Notes: generated from the sequence alone by a model not told the origin. A stretch of 64,000 nt of DNA from Chelatococcus asaccharovorans (GCF_003201475.1 NZ_QJJK01000008.1:186001-250000); one strand, 5' to 3'. Positions 41,513 to 50,672 are shown, counted from the stretch's first letter. Numbers and translations: made by a program.

Positions 41513-41674
41513 TCAATGCAGATACGGGGCGATCCTGTCGCCGAACAGGCCGACCACGCCGATGAAAATCAGGTACAGCGCGACGATGATATTCAGCAGC
41601 CGCGGCATGATCAGAATGAGGATGCCGGCGATCAGCGCGACCAGCGGCTGGATGACGATGAGGTTGACGCTCAT
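41513..41674 (-). CDS. DUF3096 small membrane protein
   Basis: A 53-residue protein made of two hydrophobic helices (IQPLVALIAGILILIMPRL and NIIVALYLIFIGVVGLFG), a pattern I recognise as DUF3096. The function is unknown. The start at 41674 is strongly supported by GAGGAGAAACCC directly upstream; a longer reading from 41704 is not. It lies between glyS and ppdK. Confidence 0.88.
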   Translation of the reverse strand: MSVNLIVIQPLVALIAGILILIMPRLLNIIVALYLIFIGVVGLFGDRIAPYLH

Positions 41675-41785
41675 GGGTTTCTCCTCGCCCCCGGAGCCGG
41701 CCACGGCATCGCGATGATGCCGCAGATCAAGCCAGCTCCGGCGACCTGGAGCGTAACGTAACCGGGGAGGTTTAAGTTTCGCTGT

Positions 41786-41827
41786 AAAAGGGAGCGATCG
41801 TCGCGCGGCGACGCGATCGGCGCTCCC
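41786..41827 (-). terminator. Probable terminator of glyS
   Basis: On the minus strand GGGGAGCG...GATCG.GTCG pairs with CGACGATCGCTCCC (stem with small bulges), followed by TTTTAC. It lies within 10 bp of the glyS stop. Confidence 0.65.
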
Positions 41828-41835
41828 CGCCTCCC

Positions 41836-44199
41836 TTATCCCGCGATCTGCGAGAAATCCGCCACCGTGCGCGTCGCTGCGCGGATGGCGTTGAGGAGCC
41901 TCAGGCGATTGGCGCGCAGGGCGGGATCGTCGACATTGACCGTAACCTTGTCGAAGAAGGCGTCGACCGGCCCGCGGAGCAGGCTCAGCGCCTTCATGGC
42001 GCCCTCGAAGTCCTCGCGCGCGACGGCGGCCTTGGCCTCCATCTCGGCCACGCGCAGCGCCTCGATCAGCACGCGTTCCTCCTCCGCGCCGGCGTCGAGG
42101 ATGAGGGTGGCGTCCGGCGCCTCGTCATAGGCACGACCGTCCTTCTTCTCCTCGATGCGCAGGATATTGGCGGCGCGCTTGGTGGCGGCGAGAAGGTTCT
42201 TGCCGTCCTCCGTGTCGAGGAAACGGCCGAGTGCCTCGACGCGGCGGACGATCATGAGGAGATCGTCCTGGACAATTCCGCCCGCGCCCGTCTGGTCAAC
42301 GCTGCCCTTGCCGGGCTCGCCGTCGCCGCGCCCCTCCCCCTTGCGGGGAGGGGTAAGGGGTGGGGTTGCGACGCCAGCGCCCTTGTCACCCCCCTCCGGC
42401 CGCTGCGCGACCACCTCCCCCGCAAGGGGGGAGGACGAGCGCGGCGTTCCCAGTGCCAGCACGGCGTCGATGAGATCATGCCGCGCGCCCTGATCGCGCA
42501 GATAGACCTTCAGGCGATCGTGGAAGAAGGAAAGGAGGTCGGCAGCAACCGTCGCGACGTCATCACCGGGCTTGTCCCGGTGATCCCGATCGGATGGGGA
42601 CGCCTCTCTGTCAGGGATGGCCCGCAGGCGCTGGCGCGCGATGCTGACGAGGTGCACCCGCACCCCATTCTCCAGCACCAGCCGGATCACGCCGAGCGCC
42701 GCACGGCGGAGCGCATAGGGGTCCTTGGAGCCGGTCGGCTTCTCGTCGATGGCCCAGAAGCCGACGAGCGTATCGAGCTTGTCGGCGAGCGCCACGGCCA
42801 CGCTGACCGGATCGGTGGGCACGCGGTCGGACGGGCCCTGCGGCTTGTAGTGGTCCTCGACGGCGGCGGCGACCGAGGCATCCTCGCCCTGCGCCTGCGC
42901 ATAGTAGCGGCCCATCAGGCCCTGCAATTCGGGGAATTCGCCGACCATCTCGGTGACGAGATCGGCCTTGGCAAGCCGCGCGGCGCGTTCCGCCTGGTCC
43001 GGATCGGCGCCGACAACCGGCGCGAGTTCGCGGGCGAGCGCCGCGATGCGCGCGATGCGCTCACCCTGCGTGCCGAGCTTCTCGTGGAAGATGATGCCGA
43101 GGTCTTCGAGCTTCTTCAGCCGCTGGTCGAGGGGTTTGAGGCGCGAGGCCGCATAGCCCGGCAGCGCCCTCTTGTCGGTCTCCCAGAAGAACTTGGCATC
43201 CGACAGGCGGGCGCGCACGACGCGGCCATTGCCGGCGGCGATCGCCGCGCCGCCATCCCTCGCCTCGATATTGGCCGTGATGATGAACCGGTTGGCGAGC
43301 TTGCCGGTCTTGGCGTCGCGCAGCACGAAGCACTTCTGGTTGGCGCGAATGGTCGCGCGGATCACCTCCGGCGGAATGTCGAGGAAGGCCTCCTCGAAGG
43401 TGCCGACCAGGACGACCGGCCATTCGACGAGACCGGCCACTTCCTCCAGCAGCCCTTCGTCCTCGACCACCTCGAGCCCCAGCGCGAAGGCCATGGTCTT
43501 GGCGTCATTGAGGATGCGGCGCTTGCGCTCGTCAGTGTCGAGCACGACCTTGGCGCGCTCCAGCGCCGCCACATAGTCCTCGAAGCGGCGCACCAGAATG
43601 GGCTCAGGCCCGGCCAGGAAGCGGTGTCCGCGCGTCACGTCGGACGAGACGATGCCGTCGACCTCGAAGCGCACCACATCCGGCGTCTCCGTTTCCGGGC
43701 CGAAGGTGGCGAGGATGGATTGCAGCGGGCGCACCCAGCGCAGCGAGCCGGCCTCGGCGGAGGCCGCGCCCCAGCGCATGGATTTCGGCCAGGGGAAACC
43801 GCGGATGATGCCCGGCAGGATCTCGGCCAGCACCGCGGGGGTTTCCTTGCCCGGCCGCTCGGTGATGGCGACGTAGAATTCGCCCTTCTTGCCGTCGCTG
43901 ACGATATGGGCCTCGTCGATCGAGGCAAGGCCCGCGCTTTTCAGGAAGCCCTGGATGGCCTGGTCCGGCGCGCCGACGCGCGGGCCCTTCTTCTCCTCGC
44001 GCAGGTCCGGCTGGCGGGGCGGCAGGCCGATGATGCTGAGCGCGAGCCGCCGCGGGGTGGCGAACCCCTGCGCGCCCTCATAGACGAGGCCCCGCTCGAC
44101 CAGCGCGTCGGTGACGCGCTTCTTGAGATCCTCCGCCGCCTTGCGCTGCATGCGCGCGGGGATTTCTTCGGAAAGGAGTTCAAGGAGAAAATCGGGCAT
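41836..44199 (-). CDS. glyS: Glycyl-tRNA synthetase beta subunit, with in-frame repeat insertions
   Basis: A 787-residue subunit of the alpha2beta2 GlyRS; usual length is about 690-750. The N-terminal [17 protein letters not shown] and [12 protein letters not shown], the central HD-like and body region, and a C-terminal DALR-like anticodon-binding part ([20 protein letters not shown]) are intact. Two stretches look foreign: residues about 536-548 (the [10 protein letters not shown] translation of a hairpin repeat) and 588-624 ([15 protein letters not shown], then [17 protein letters not shown]). Both keep the reading frame. The start at 44199 gives the family N terminus. It is separated from glyQ by a DUF559 gene and a repeat element. 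Confidence 0.95.
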   Translation of the reverse strand: MPDFLLELLSEEIPARMQRKAAEDLKKRVTDALVERGLVYEGAQGFATPRRLALSIIGLPPRQPDLREEKKGPRVGAPDQAIQGFLKSAGLASIDEAHIVSDGKKGEFYVAITERPGKETPAVLAEILPGIIRGFPWPKSMRWGAASAEAGSLRWVRPLQSILATFGPETETPDVVRFEVDGIVSSDVTRGHRFLAGPEPILVRRFEDYVAALERAKVVLDTDERKRRILNDAKTMAFALGLEVVEDEGLLEEVAGLVEWPVVLVGTFEEAFLDIPPEVIRATIRANQKCFVLRDAKTGKLANRFIITANIEARDGGAAIAAGNGRVVRARLSDAKFFWETDKRALPGYAASRLKPLDQRLKKLEDLGIIFHEKLGTQGERIARIAALARELAPVVGADPDQAERAARLAKADLVTEMVGEFPELQGLMGRYYAQAQGEDASVAAAVEDHYKPQGPSDRVPTDPVSVAVALADKLDTLVGFWAIDEKPTGSKDPYALRRAALGVIRLVLENGVRVHLVSIARQRLRAIPDREASPSDRDHRDKPGDDVATVAADLLSFFHDRLKVYLRDQGARHDLIDAVLALGTPRSSSPLAGEVVAQRPEGGDKGAGVATPPLTPPRKGEGRGDGEPGKGSVDQTGAGGIVQDDLLMIVRRVEALGRFLDTEDGKNLLAATKRAANILRIEEKKDGRAYDEAPDATLILDAGAEEERVLIEALRVAEMEAKAAVAREDFEGAMKALSLLRGPVDAFFDKVTVNVDDPALRANRLRLLNAIRAATRTVADFSQIAG
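42328..42436. repeat. Palindromic repeats inserted in frame inside glyS
   Basis: Two pieces stand in tandem. The left (42328-42366) is CCCCTCCCCCTTGCGGGGAG plus GGGTAAGGGGTGGGG, the same as the right end of the element at 44674. The right (42388-42436) is CCCCCTCCGGCCGCTGCGCG plus a CCTCCCCCGCAAGGGGGGAGG hairpin, like the second hairpin at 34307. Neither introduces a stop in the glyS frame. Confidence 0.85.
42556..42590. repeat. Short hairpin repeat inside glyS
   Basis: CATCACCGGG and CCCGGTGATC pair around CTTGT. Its minus-strand translation, [10 protein letters not shown], is a phrase that I know from many rhizobial intergenic repeats and spurious ORFs, so it is likely an inserted repeat. 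Confidence 0.7.
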
Positions 44200-44269
44200 G
44201 GGGACCTGAGGCTCGGAACCTGCGCTCTGTTCGCGCTCAGCGTTTACCACGCTTGATCCCTTTGGCAAC

Positions 44270-44653
44270 TCACGCGGGCGGTTGGGCGGAGGTTTTCGTC
44301 TCGGCGGCGGCATGGATGGTATCGACAACGCCCGCGATATCGCAGAACACCTCGGCGTTCCAGAAACGCAGGACGCGATAACCGCGCGCCTCAAGACAGC
44401 GGCTGCGGGCCTCGTCCCGCAAGCGGTGATTGTCCTCGCCGTGCTGGCTGCCGTCGAGTTCGATCACGAGTTTCAAGCCGTGCGAGGCAAAATCCGCGAT
44501 ATAAGGCCCGATGCCGACCTGCCTGCGGAAATGCGTACCGATGAGCGGCAGTTTGCGGCGCAGATGCCGCCACAATTCCTTTTCCGCCTCGGTCTGGTTG
44601 TGCCGCAATGCGCGCGCCCGCGTGCGGATTGGTTTTCCCCTGGACTTCTCCAT
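44270..44653 (-). CDS. DUF559 endonuclease-domain protein
   Basis: A 127-residue protein of the DUF559 family, a restriction-endonuclease-like fold related to very-short-patch repair nucleases. Visible landmarks are [20 protein letters not shown], the [18 protein letters not shown] core, [11 protein letters not shown] with catalytic E/D, and [12 protein letters not shown]. The cellular role is unknown. It is inserted between glyQ and glyS, next to a 207-bp palindromic element (its start is 20 bp from the element). Such genes often sit beside repeats in rhizobia, from memory. Confidence 0.88.
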   Translation of the reverse strand: MEKSRGKPIRTRARALRHNQTEAEKELWRHLRRKLPLIGTHFRRQVGIGPYIADFASHGLKLVIELDGSQHGEDNHRLRDEARSRCLEARGYRVLRFWNAEVFCDIAGVVDTIHAAAETKTSAQPPA

Positions 44654-44673
44654 CACCCATCCCCCAATGGGCT

Positions 44674-44880
44674 TCCCCCACCCCTTACCCCTCCCCCACG
44701 GATCTTGGGCTTGCTCAAGATCCGCAGGCATCTGCGCAAGTCGCGCAGGCTCGACTTGCGTTGGGGAGGGGCGCTTTTGACGTCCCGCCTCAAATATCCA
44801 CCCATGCAACGGCCGGCTCGTTAGAATGCTCGACGTTGCCGTCGCCCCTCCCCCTTGCGGGGAGGGGTAAGGGGTGGGGG
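44674..44880. repeat. Composite palindromic (MITE-like) element, copy 2
   Basis: 207 bp with inverted ends CCCCCACCCCTTACCCCTCC and GGGGAGGGGTAAGGGGTGGG. Internal hairpins are GGATCTTGGGCTTGCTCAAG / ATCC and GCGCAAGTCGCGCAGGCTCG / ACTTGCG. The right-hand 80 bp (from GCCTCAAATATCC to CCGTCGCCCC) is the reverse complement of the core of the copy at 50526. It separates the DUF559 gene from glyQ. Confidence 0.88.
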
Positions 44881-44889
44881 CACCCGGCC

Positions 44890-45825
44890 TCAGGCCGCCC
44901 CGCCGCCTTCCGTCTTGAGCCAGGCCGCGCCGCAGGCTTTCGCCAGCTCGCGCACGCGCAGGATATAGCTCTGCCGCTCGGTGACGGAGATCACGCCGCG
45001 CGCGTCGAGCAGATTGAAGACGTGGCTCGCCTTGATGCACTGGTCGTAGGCCGGCAGGGCGAGCTTATGGCGCTGATCATTGGCGCCCGCCTGTGGCTCG
45101 CCGAAATCGAGCAGCCGCTTGCATTCGGCCTCGGCATCCCGGAAATGCCGGAAGAGAAGGTCCGTATCGGCATATTCGAAATTATGCCGGGAATATTCCT
45201 GCTCGGCCTGCAGGAAGACGTCGCCATAGGTGACCTTCTCGGCGCCGGTGCGACCGTTGAAATTGAGGTCGTAGACGTTCTCGACGCCCTGCACATACAT
45301 GGCGAGGCGCTCGAGCCCGTAGGTCAGTTCACCGGCAACCGGCGCGCATTCGAAGCCCGCGACCTGCTGGAAATAGGTGAATTGCGACACTTCCATGCCG
45401 TCGCACCAGCATTCCCAGCCCAATCCCCAGGCGCCGAGCGTCGGGCTCTCCCAGTCGTCCTCGACGAAACGGATGTCGTGGAGCGCCTGGTCGACGCCGA
45501 TTGCCTCCAGCGAAGCCAGATAAAGCTCCTGCAGGTTCGGCGGGTTCGGCTTCAGGATGACCTGGAACTGGTAGTAGTGCTGCAGGCGGTTGGGATTTTC
45601 GCCGTAGCGGCCATCCTTCGGGCGGCGTGAGGGCTGCACATAGGCGGCCTTCCAGGGCTTCGGCCCGAGCGCACGCAGCGTCGTCGCCGGGTGGAAGGTG
45701 CCAGCGCCGACTTCCATGTCATAGGGCTGCAGGATAGCACAGCCCTGGCCAGCCCAGAACTGCTGCAGCGTCAGGATAAGCCCCTGGAAGGAGCGCGTCG
45801 GGTTCATGAAGTCGGGCGCGTTCAT
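44890..45825 (-). CDS. glyQ: Glycyl-tRNA synthetase alpha subunit
   Basis: A 311-residue catalytic subunit, the family's usual length. It carries [20 protein letters not shown] at the N terminus, [16 protein letters not shown], the class II motifs around [19 protein letters not shown], and [19 protein letters not shown]. Both subunits are needed for activity. The ATG at 45825 ([14 protein letters not shown]) was preferred over a longer reading from 45918. A 20-bp tandem repeat lies about 70 bp upstream. Confidence 0.96.
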   Translation of the reverse strand: MNAPDFMNPTRSFQGLILTLQQFWAGQGCAILQPYDMEVGAGTFHPATTLRALGPKPWKAAYVQPSRRPKDGRYGENPNRLQHYYQFQVILKPNPPNLQELYLASLEAIGVDQALHDIRFVEDDWESPTLGAWGLGWECWCDGMEVSQFTYFQQVAGFECAPVAGELTYGLERLAMYVQGVENVYDLNFNGRTGAEKVTYGDVFLQAEQEYSRHNFEYADTDLLFRHFRDAEAECKRLLDFGEPQAGANDQRHKLALPAYDQCIKASHVFNLLDARGVISVTERQSYILRVRELAKACGAAWLKTEGGGAA

Positions 45826-46245
45826 CGCCGGGCCTTGCACGCTTTGAGAAAGGAACGCTTCGGAGAAGCCGGCGCACCCTAGCCGGGGGCCCGGCCAAGT
45901 CAACTCCTCAAAGGTCAAGTCAACTCCTCAAAGACCAACTCAACTCCTTAAGGACCAAGTCAACTCCCCAAGGGTCAAGTCAACTCCCTGGAGGGTCAGG
46001 TCCACGTCGTGGCGTTGCGGCGGGCCCCACCCCTTTCCCCTCCCCCACGCGGAGGGCGGCAAGGGCCTATCCCATCGCAAACTCTGCCGCCCGCCGCCTG
46101 TTTGCTGGCGATGGACGCAATTGCTGCGGCGGCAGGGAACAACCGCAGGACTATACCCATTCACGGCACACGCGCTGATTGCGTAGCGGCGGGCCAGCAG
46201 CCATCGCCATACCGCACCGGCGCTCGTATGCCTGGGGATATCGCA
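45826..46245. other. Upstream region of glyQ, with tandem repeat
   Basis: About 420 bp without a gene that I can support. It holds the 20-bp tandem array (45897-45996), a G/C-rich repeat relative near 46022-46065 (CCCCACCCCTTTCCCCTCCC), and presumably the promoters of glyQ (minus) and of the small secreted proteins (plus). Confidence 0.5.
45897..45996. repeat. 5 x 20-bp tandem repeat upstream of glyQ
   Basis: Units of pattern AAGTCAACTCCTCAAAGGTC start at 45897 and repeat every 20 bp. The copies differ mostly in the last half. The array has no spacers, so it is not a CRISPR. It may vary in number between strains. Confidence 0.85.
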
Positions 46246-46524
46246 ATGACGAAGACGATGGTCTGCGCCTTGGCCATGGGCGCCAGCATGATCGGGACGG
46301 CGGGCTTTACGGCGGTTGCCGCGCCGCTCATGCCGGGGAGCGCTCTGTCGGGCCGCCCGGAGATCGTGTCCATCCAGTTTCGCGCCCGCGGAGATACCCG
46401 AAGGCCGATGGCGCCGCGTTTCCATCCCCTGCCACCTCCCCGCCCGCGGGTGATCCATCGGACGGCCCAGCCGCGCGATGCGGTCGTGGTGAGACGCGCC
46501 ACGCCGATATGCCGCTGCCGGTGA
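46246..46524 (+). CDS. Small secreted protein, unknown function
   Basis: A 92-residue candidate with a signal peptide (MTKTMVCALAMGASMIGTAG then FTAVAA). The mature part is basic and Pro/Arg-rich (PRFHPLPPPRPRVIHR) and ends in CRCR. GGGATATCGCA precedes the ATG, a context nearly the same as that before the next gene (GGATATTGCG), which supports both as real. I recognise no family. Confidence 0.5.
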   Translation: MTKTMVCALAMGASMIGTAGFTAVAAPLMPGSALSGRPEIVSIQFRARGDTRRPMAPRFHPLPPPRPRVIHRTAQPRDAVVVRRATPICRCR

Positions 46525-46556
46525 ATACGCATCGATTGCCCTGAAAGGATATTGCG

Positions 46557-46928
46557 ATGAAAGCTTTTTTGCTCACCTCGGTCACGGCGCGGCTCTGCTG
46601 CGCGGCGGCCATGATCAGCCTTGCCCTTCCCCTCGCGCAGGTCGTGGCCGCAGTCCCCGGGCCAACGCTTGCGCAGTTCGAGGGGCGCGGCATCAACGAT
46701 CGCGCGCCGCGCGCCTTCGATCATCGTGACGACAACCGCGAACGCAACGACCGCCGCGAGATGCGCGAACGCCCCACCCGCTATGAAGAGCCCCGTCGGG
46801 GCGACCGGCTCGACCGGCAGGAGCGGATGGACCGGCAAGAGCGGCAAGAGCGAAAGCGCCCGGCCATCATCATATCGCCACAGGGCTTTTCGCCGTTCCA
46901 ACGCGATCGCGACCCGGGGCAGCGCTGA
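46557..46928 (+). CDS. Small secreted Arg/Asp/Glu-rich protein, unknown function
   Basis: A 123-residue protein with a signal peptide (residues 1 to about 32, hydrophobic AAAMISLALPLAQVVAA). The mature region is highly charged (about residues 50-105: DDNRERNDRREMRERP, LDRQERMDRQERQERKR), probably helical or disordered. GAAAGGATATTGCG sits before the ATG. It forms a tandem pair with the preceding small secreted protein. Confidence 0.6.
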   Translation: MKAFLLTSVTARLCCAAAMISLALPLAQVVAAVPGPTLAQFEGRGINDRAPRAFDHRDDNRERNDRREMRERPTRYEEPRRGDRLDRQERMDRQERQERKRPAIIISPQGFSPFQRDRDPGQR

Positions 46929-46943
46929 TCACAGCGCAAGACA

Positions 46944-47711
46944 TCACAGAGCCAGCCCGGCATCGCCGCGGTGCACCGCTTCCGCTTCAGCGGTGAACCG
47001 GCCCGCTTCGTCATGGAGTGCGATGCCCGGCAGCATGCTGAGGGGTGATCGGCTGCCTTTCACTGCCGCGACGAGCAGCCGCACGGCCGCTTGCCCTGCG
47101 CGGGGATGCACGGGCATGAGGGTGATGCCGCCGAAGCGTCCCGCCAGGACCGCGAGAATAAGCGCCAGGGCATCCGGGCGATGGATCATCACGAGCCGTC
47201 CGCGCGGCTTCAGCAGGTCGGCGGCGGTCCGCATCCACTGATCGAGAAGACCGTCGTCCATCGCATGGGCGCGGCTGCGGCTTGCATCGGGCGAGGTGCG
47301 GAAACGGCCGGGCGCGTAGAAAGGCGGATTGGTCACCACCAGATCCGCCATTGCCGGGGCGAGCCCGGCGGCATGACGGGCTCTGGCCGGCGCGAGCACG
47401 TCCGCCGCGATCACACGGACCCTGTCATCGAACCGGTTCACGACGCAATTGTGCCGGGCGAGGGACGCAAGCGCGGGCTCGCGCTCGACAAGGACGGCGC
47501 GGACCCGCGGGCAGCGCGCGGCGATGGCAAGGCCCACCGTGCCGACGCCTGCGCCGAGATCGACGACGGTGCCATCCCCGGGATCGCCGGATGCCGCGGC
47601 CAGCAGCACCGCATCTGTCCCGGCGCGATGGCCCTTGCGCGGCTGCGTCACGGTCAGGCGTCCGCCGAACAGTGCATCGACGCTGCAAGATGCGCCCTCG
47701 CCCCTGTCCAT
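46944..47711 (-). CDS. TrmN6-like methyltransferase
   Basis: A 255-residue class I methyltransferase. The N-terminal ALFGGRLTVTQPRKGHRAGTDAVLL is typical of TrmN6/YfiC proteins. The SAM loop is VVDLGAGVGTVGLAIA and the amino-methylase motif IV is NPPF (in VVTNPPFYAPGRF). TrmN6 makes m6A37 in tRNA-Val; the alphaproteobacterial proteins are relatives whose target is less certain. GTG codons upstream (47741) are possible alternative starts. It follows the DUF2007 gene in the same direction. Confidence 0.88.
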   Translation of the reverse strand: MDRGEGASCSVDALFGGRLTVTQPRKGHRAGTDAVLLAAASGDPGDGTVVDLGAGVGTVGLAIAARCPRVRAVLVEREPALASLARHNCVVNRFDDRVRVIAADVLAPARARHAAGLAPAMADLVVTNPPFYAPGRFRTSPDASRSRAHAMDDGLLDQWMRTAADLLKPRGRLVMIHRPDALALILAVLAGRFGGITLMPVHPRAGQAAVRLLVAAVKGSRSPLSMLPGIALHDEAGRFTAEAEAVHRGDAGLAL

Positions 47712-47745
47712 GGCCGCAGCCCCCACGGCTTTCCCCGTCACCTCC

Positions 47746-47970
47746 TCAGTCGACACGCAGCTCTCCGCCGAAACCCGCCTCTCGCAAGAGGTTTCGTGCT
47801 TCCTCAGCCGCGTCGGCGGCAACCAGCAGGCGGCGCTGCAGCGCCCCGACCGAGCCCTCGAGGGCACTCATATAGCCGTCGGCCACGAAGACATGGATTC
47901 CCGCCCCACGCAGAAAGGCCTCGACGGCGCCCAGGAGCACGATGTCGTTGGTGCGGATGAGTTCGATCAT
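47746..47970 (-). CDS. DUF2007 small protein
   Basis: A 74-residue protein (MIELIRTNDIVLLGAVEAFL, then GIHVFVADGYMSALEGSVG and RRLLVAADAAEEARNLL). I recognise DUF2007, a small alpha/beta domain sometimes labelled a putative signal-transducing protein. The function is unknown. It is divergent from the polyprenyl synthase gene and upstream of the methyltransferase, an arrangement that I know from other Hyphomicrobiales. Confidence 0.9.
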   Translation of the reverse strand: MIELIRTNDIVLLGAVEAFLRGAGIHVFVADGYMSALEGSVGALQRRLLVAADAAEEARNLLREAGFGGELRVD

Positions 47971-48182
47971 CACATCTTTGTGGCATGTCCGGGCGCTCCT
48001 GTCGTCGTCCAATTCCTGCGCGAAGCGGTCCAACAATCCTCAGGAAATGTACGTTTCTGCCGGGATCTTCGCAGATTGTGGCAAAGCGCACGGTTGCGGC
48101 GAGCGCCAACGGCGTGCATGGTCGGCGGCGCCGGTTGCGTTTGACGTCCGGCACTCAAGCGTATCGCGTGGAGGGTCGAATC

Positions 48183-49199
48183 GTGGGCGTCGTCGTCCCC
48201 TTCGAGGAAAAGTCGGGTGAACGTGGCAGCATCGATGGGCTTATCCATCTTCTTGCTGGCCGCATGGAACGCGTGAACAGCCTGATCCTGTCACGCACGG
48301 GATCGGACGTCACGATGATCCCGGAGGTCGCCAACCACCTCATCTCATCCGGGGGCAAGCGCCTCAGGCCGATGCTCACCCTCGCGACCGCCGTGCTCAC
48401 GGGCTACGAAGGCGACGGCGACATCAAGCTCGCGGCCAGCGTCGAGTTCATGCATACGGCCACGCTCCTGCACGACGACGTGGTCGACGAGAGCGACATG
48501 CGCCGTGGCAAACTCGCGGCCCGCATGCTGTGGGGCAACGAGGCGAGCGTGCTCGTCGGGGATTTCCTCCTCGGCCAGGCCTTCAAGATGATGGTCGAGG
48601 TCGGCTCGCTGGAGGCGCTCGGCGTCCTCGCGAATGCCGCGGCCGTCATCGCGGAGGGCGAAGTCTGGCAGCTCGCTGCGGCCAAGAACACCGCCACCCC
48701 CGAGGACGATTATCTCGCCGTCGTGCGTGCCAAGACGGCCGCGCTCTTCGCAGCCGCCGCGGAAGTCGGCCCGATCATCGCCGATCGCCCGAAAGCCGAG
48801 CGCGCCGCCTGCCGCAGCTATGGCACCAACCTCGGCATCGCCTTCCAGCTCGTCGATGACGCGCTCGACTACGGCGGGACCTCGGACGCGCTCGGCAAAA
48901 ACGTCGGCGACGATTTCCGCGAGGGCAAGATCACGCTGCCGGTCGTCCTCTCCTTCCGGCGCGGCAGCAACGAGGAGCGCGACTTCTGGCGCCGCACGCT
49001 CGAACAGGGCGAGGTCAGGGAGGGCGATCTCGATACGGCGATCGCCATCATGCGCCGGCACCGGGCGCTGGAAGATACCATCGAACGTGCCCGCCACTAC
49101 GGCGCGATGGCACGCGACGCGCTCGAGCTTTTCCAGGACAGCCCCATGCGCCAGGCGCTGCTCGATACCGTCGATTTCTGCATCGCGCGTGCCCACTGA
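48183..49199 (+). CDS. Polyprenyl diphosphate synthase (IspB-like)
   Basis: A 338-residue trans-prenyltransferase that elongates farnesyl diphosphate, most likely to the C40/C50 side chain of ubiquinone. The first Asp-rich motif DDVVD is at residues 98-102 (LLHDDVVDESD), and the second is QLVDDALDYGG. GGKRLRP (58-63) binds the diphosphate. The GTG at 48183 is supported by GGAGGG 7 nt upstream. Its substrates derive from the MEP pathway (dxs and ispE are in this window). Confidence 0.93.
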   Translation: MGVVVPFEEKSGERGSIDGLIHLLAGRMERVNSLILSRTGSDVTMIPEVANHLISSGGKRLRPMLTLATAVLTGYEGDGDIKLAASVEFMHTATLLHDDVVDESDMRRGKLAARMLWGNEASVLVGDFLLGQAFKMMVEVGSLEALGVLANAAAVIAEGEVWQLAAAKNTATPEDDYLAVVRAKTAALFAAAAEVGPIIADRPKAERAACRSYGTNLGIAFQLVDDALDYGGTSDALGKNVGDDFREGKITLPVVLSFRRGSNEERDFWRRTLEQGEVREGDLDTAIAIMRRHRALEDTIERARHYGAMARDALELFQDSPMRQALLDTVDFCIARAH

Positions 49200-49205
49200 C
49201 GCCCT

Positions 49206-50489
49206 ATGTTGAATAACCCCCAATCCCACGGCCTGTGGGAGATCACGGCACCGCCGGCTCCCGTCACGTCGGTGGCAACAGGGGCCTTCGAGGCCAATGT
49301 CGTCGTCATCGGGGCGGGATTTACGGGCCTCTCCTGCGCCTTCCGCCTCGCGCGCGGCGGCGCCAAGGTCGTGGTTCTGGAGGACAAGGAGATCGGCTTC
49401 GGCGGGTCGGGCCGCAATGTCGGGCTCGTCAATGCCGGCCTATGGGTGATGCCATCGGCGCTTCCGGCGGCCCTGGGCGCAGACTACGGCGAGCGCTTGC
49501 TCACCCTCCTGGGCGATGCGCCCCGGCTCGTCTATGCGATGGTCGAGAACAACGGCATCGATTGCGAGTTGGCGAAAACCGGCACGCTCCATTGCGCGGT
49601 TGGCAAACAGGGCCTCGCGGAGATCCAGCAGCGCGCAGAACAATGGCAGGCGCGCGGCGCGCCGGTCTCGCTCATCGGCGCGGAGGAAACCGCACGCCTG
49701 GTCGGATCGACGGCCTATGCCGGCGCCCTGCTCGACCGCCGGGCCGGAACGATCCAGCCGCTCGCCTATGTCCGTGGCCTCGCCGAAGCCGCGATCAAGG
49801 CCGGGGCTGAGATCTACACGGCAAGTCCCGTGACGAGCGCCGAGCGCGCAGGCCCGCGCTGGACGATTCGGACACCCCAATCATCGATCCGCGCCGACTG
49901 GATCGTGGTCGCCACCAATGCCTATACCCATGGCCCGTGGCCGGCGATCCGCCACGAGCTTGTCCACCTGCCCTATTTCAACATGGCGACAGAGCCGCTC
50001 AGCGAAGAGCTGCAACGCACGATTCTCCCCGAGCGCCAGGGCGTTTGGGATACGCGGCCGATCCTCAGTTCGTTCCGCTTCGATCGCGCCGGGAGGCTCG
50101 TGTTCGGCAGCGTCGGCGCCTTGCGCGGCACCGGCCGTGCCGTGCACCAGGCCTGGGCGCGCCGCGCCCTCGGCAAGCTGTTTCCACAGCTCAAGGGCGT
50201 CGGCTTTGAGACCCTGTGGTACGGGCAGATCGGCATGACCGTCGACAACCTGCCCCGTTTCCACAAACTCGCCGAGAATGTCATCAGCTTCAGCGGCTAC
50301 AACGGCCGCGGCATCGCCCCCGGGACGGTCTTCGGTTACGTGCTCGCTGAGCATATCGCCGGCGGCATCGCCGAGGCCGACCTGCCCCTGCCGGTCACCG
50401 AACCGGCCGCCCAGCCGCTCCGTCAGGCCCGGGAACTGTTCTACGAGGTGGGTGCGCAGGCCGCCCATCTCGTGGATGGGTATTTCTAG
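49206..50489 (+). CDS. DAO-family FAD-dependent oxidoreductase (PuuB-like)
   Basis: A 427-residue flavoprotein. The FAD motif VVVIGAGFTGLSCAFRLARGG is at about residues 31-51 with a following VLEDKEIGFGGSGRN. YGQIGMTVDNLPRFHKL and FSGYNGRGIAPGTVFG near the C terminus resemble gamma-glutamylputrescine oxidase and related amine/amino-acid oxidases. The substrate is not decided. It begins 6 bp after the polyprenyl synthase stop, so it is likely co-transcribed although functionally unrelated. Confidence 0.88.
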   Translation: MLNNPQSHGLWEITAPPAPVTSVATGAFEANVVVIGAGFTGLSCAFRLARGGAKVVVLEDKEIGFGGSGRNVGLVNAGLWVMPSALPAALGADYGERLLTLLGDAPRLVYAMVENNGIDCELAKTGTLHCAVGKQGLAEIQQRAEQWQARGAPVSLIGAEETARLVGSTAYAGALLDRRAGTIQPLAYVRGLAEAAIKAGAEIYTASPVTSAERAGPRWTIRTPQSSIRADWIVVATNAYTHGPWPAIRHELVHLPYFNMATEPLSEELQRTILPERQGVWDTRPILSSFRFDRAGRLVFGSVGALRGTGRAVHQAWARRALGKLFPQLKGVGFETLWYGQIGMTVDNLPRFHKLAENVISFSGYNGRGIAPGTVFGYVLAEHIAGGIAEADLPLPVTEPAAQPLRQARELFYEVGAQAAHLVDGYF

Positions 50490-50525
50490 CGTTCACGGCG
50501 GGGATGGTTCTCTCCGGGTGAGGCT

Positions 50526-50672
50526 CTCCCCCACCCCTTACCCCTCCCCGCAAGGGGGAGGGGAGACGGCAACGTCGAGCATTCTTGACGAGCGCACCGC
50601 TGCATCCATGGAAATTTGAGGCGCGACACCAAACGCGCCCCTCCCCCTTGCGGGGAGGGGTAAGGGGTGGGG
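50526..50672. repeat. Composite palindromic (MITE-like) element, copy 3
   Basis: 147 bp with inverted ends CTCCCCCACCCCTTACCCCT and GGGGAGGGGTAAGGGGTGGG; each end also folds on itself around GCAAG or TTGCG. The core (GGCAACGTCGAGCATTCTTG through TTTGAGGCG) matches the core of copies at 44674 and, more weakly, 27225. It lacks the extra ATCTTGG and GCAAGTCG hairpins of the longer copies. Confidence 0.88.

Noticed and set aside
42478-44256. A 592-codon open frame antisense to glyS
   Set aside because: It opposes conserved glyS sequence and its translation lacks any family signature.
45897-45996. Possible CRISPR array
   Set aside because: Units are directly adjacent 20-mers without spacers, and no cas genes are present.
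45940-46458. A 172-codon minus-strand frame through the tandem repeat region
   Set aside because: Its translation consists of repeat-derived and low-complexity sequence with no start context; it also opposes a better-supported small secreted protein gene.
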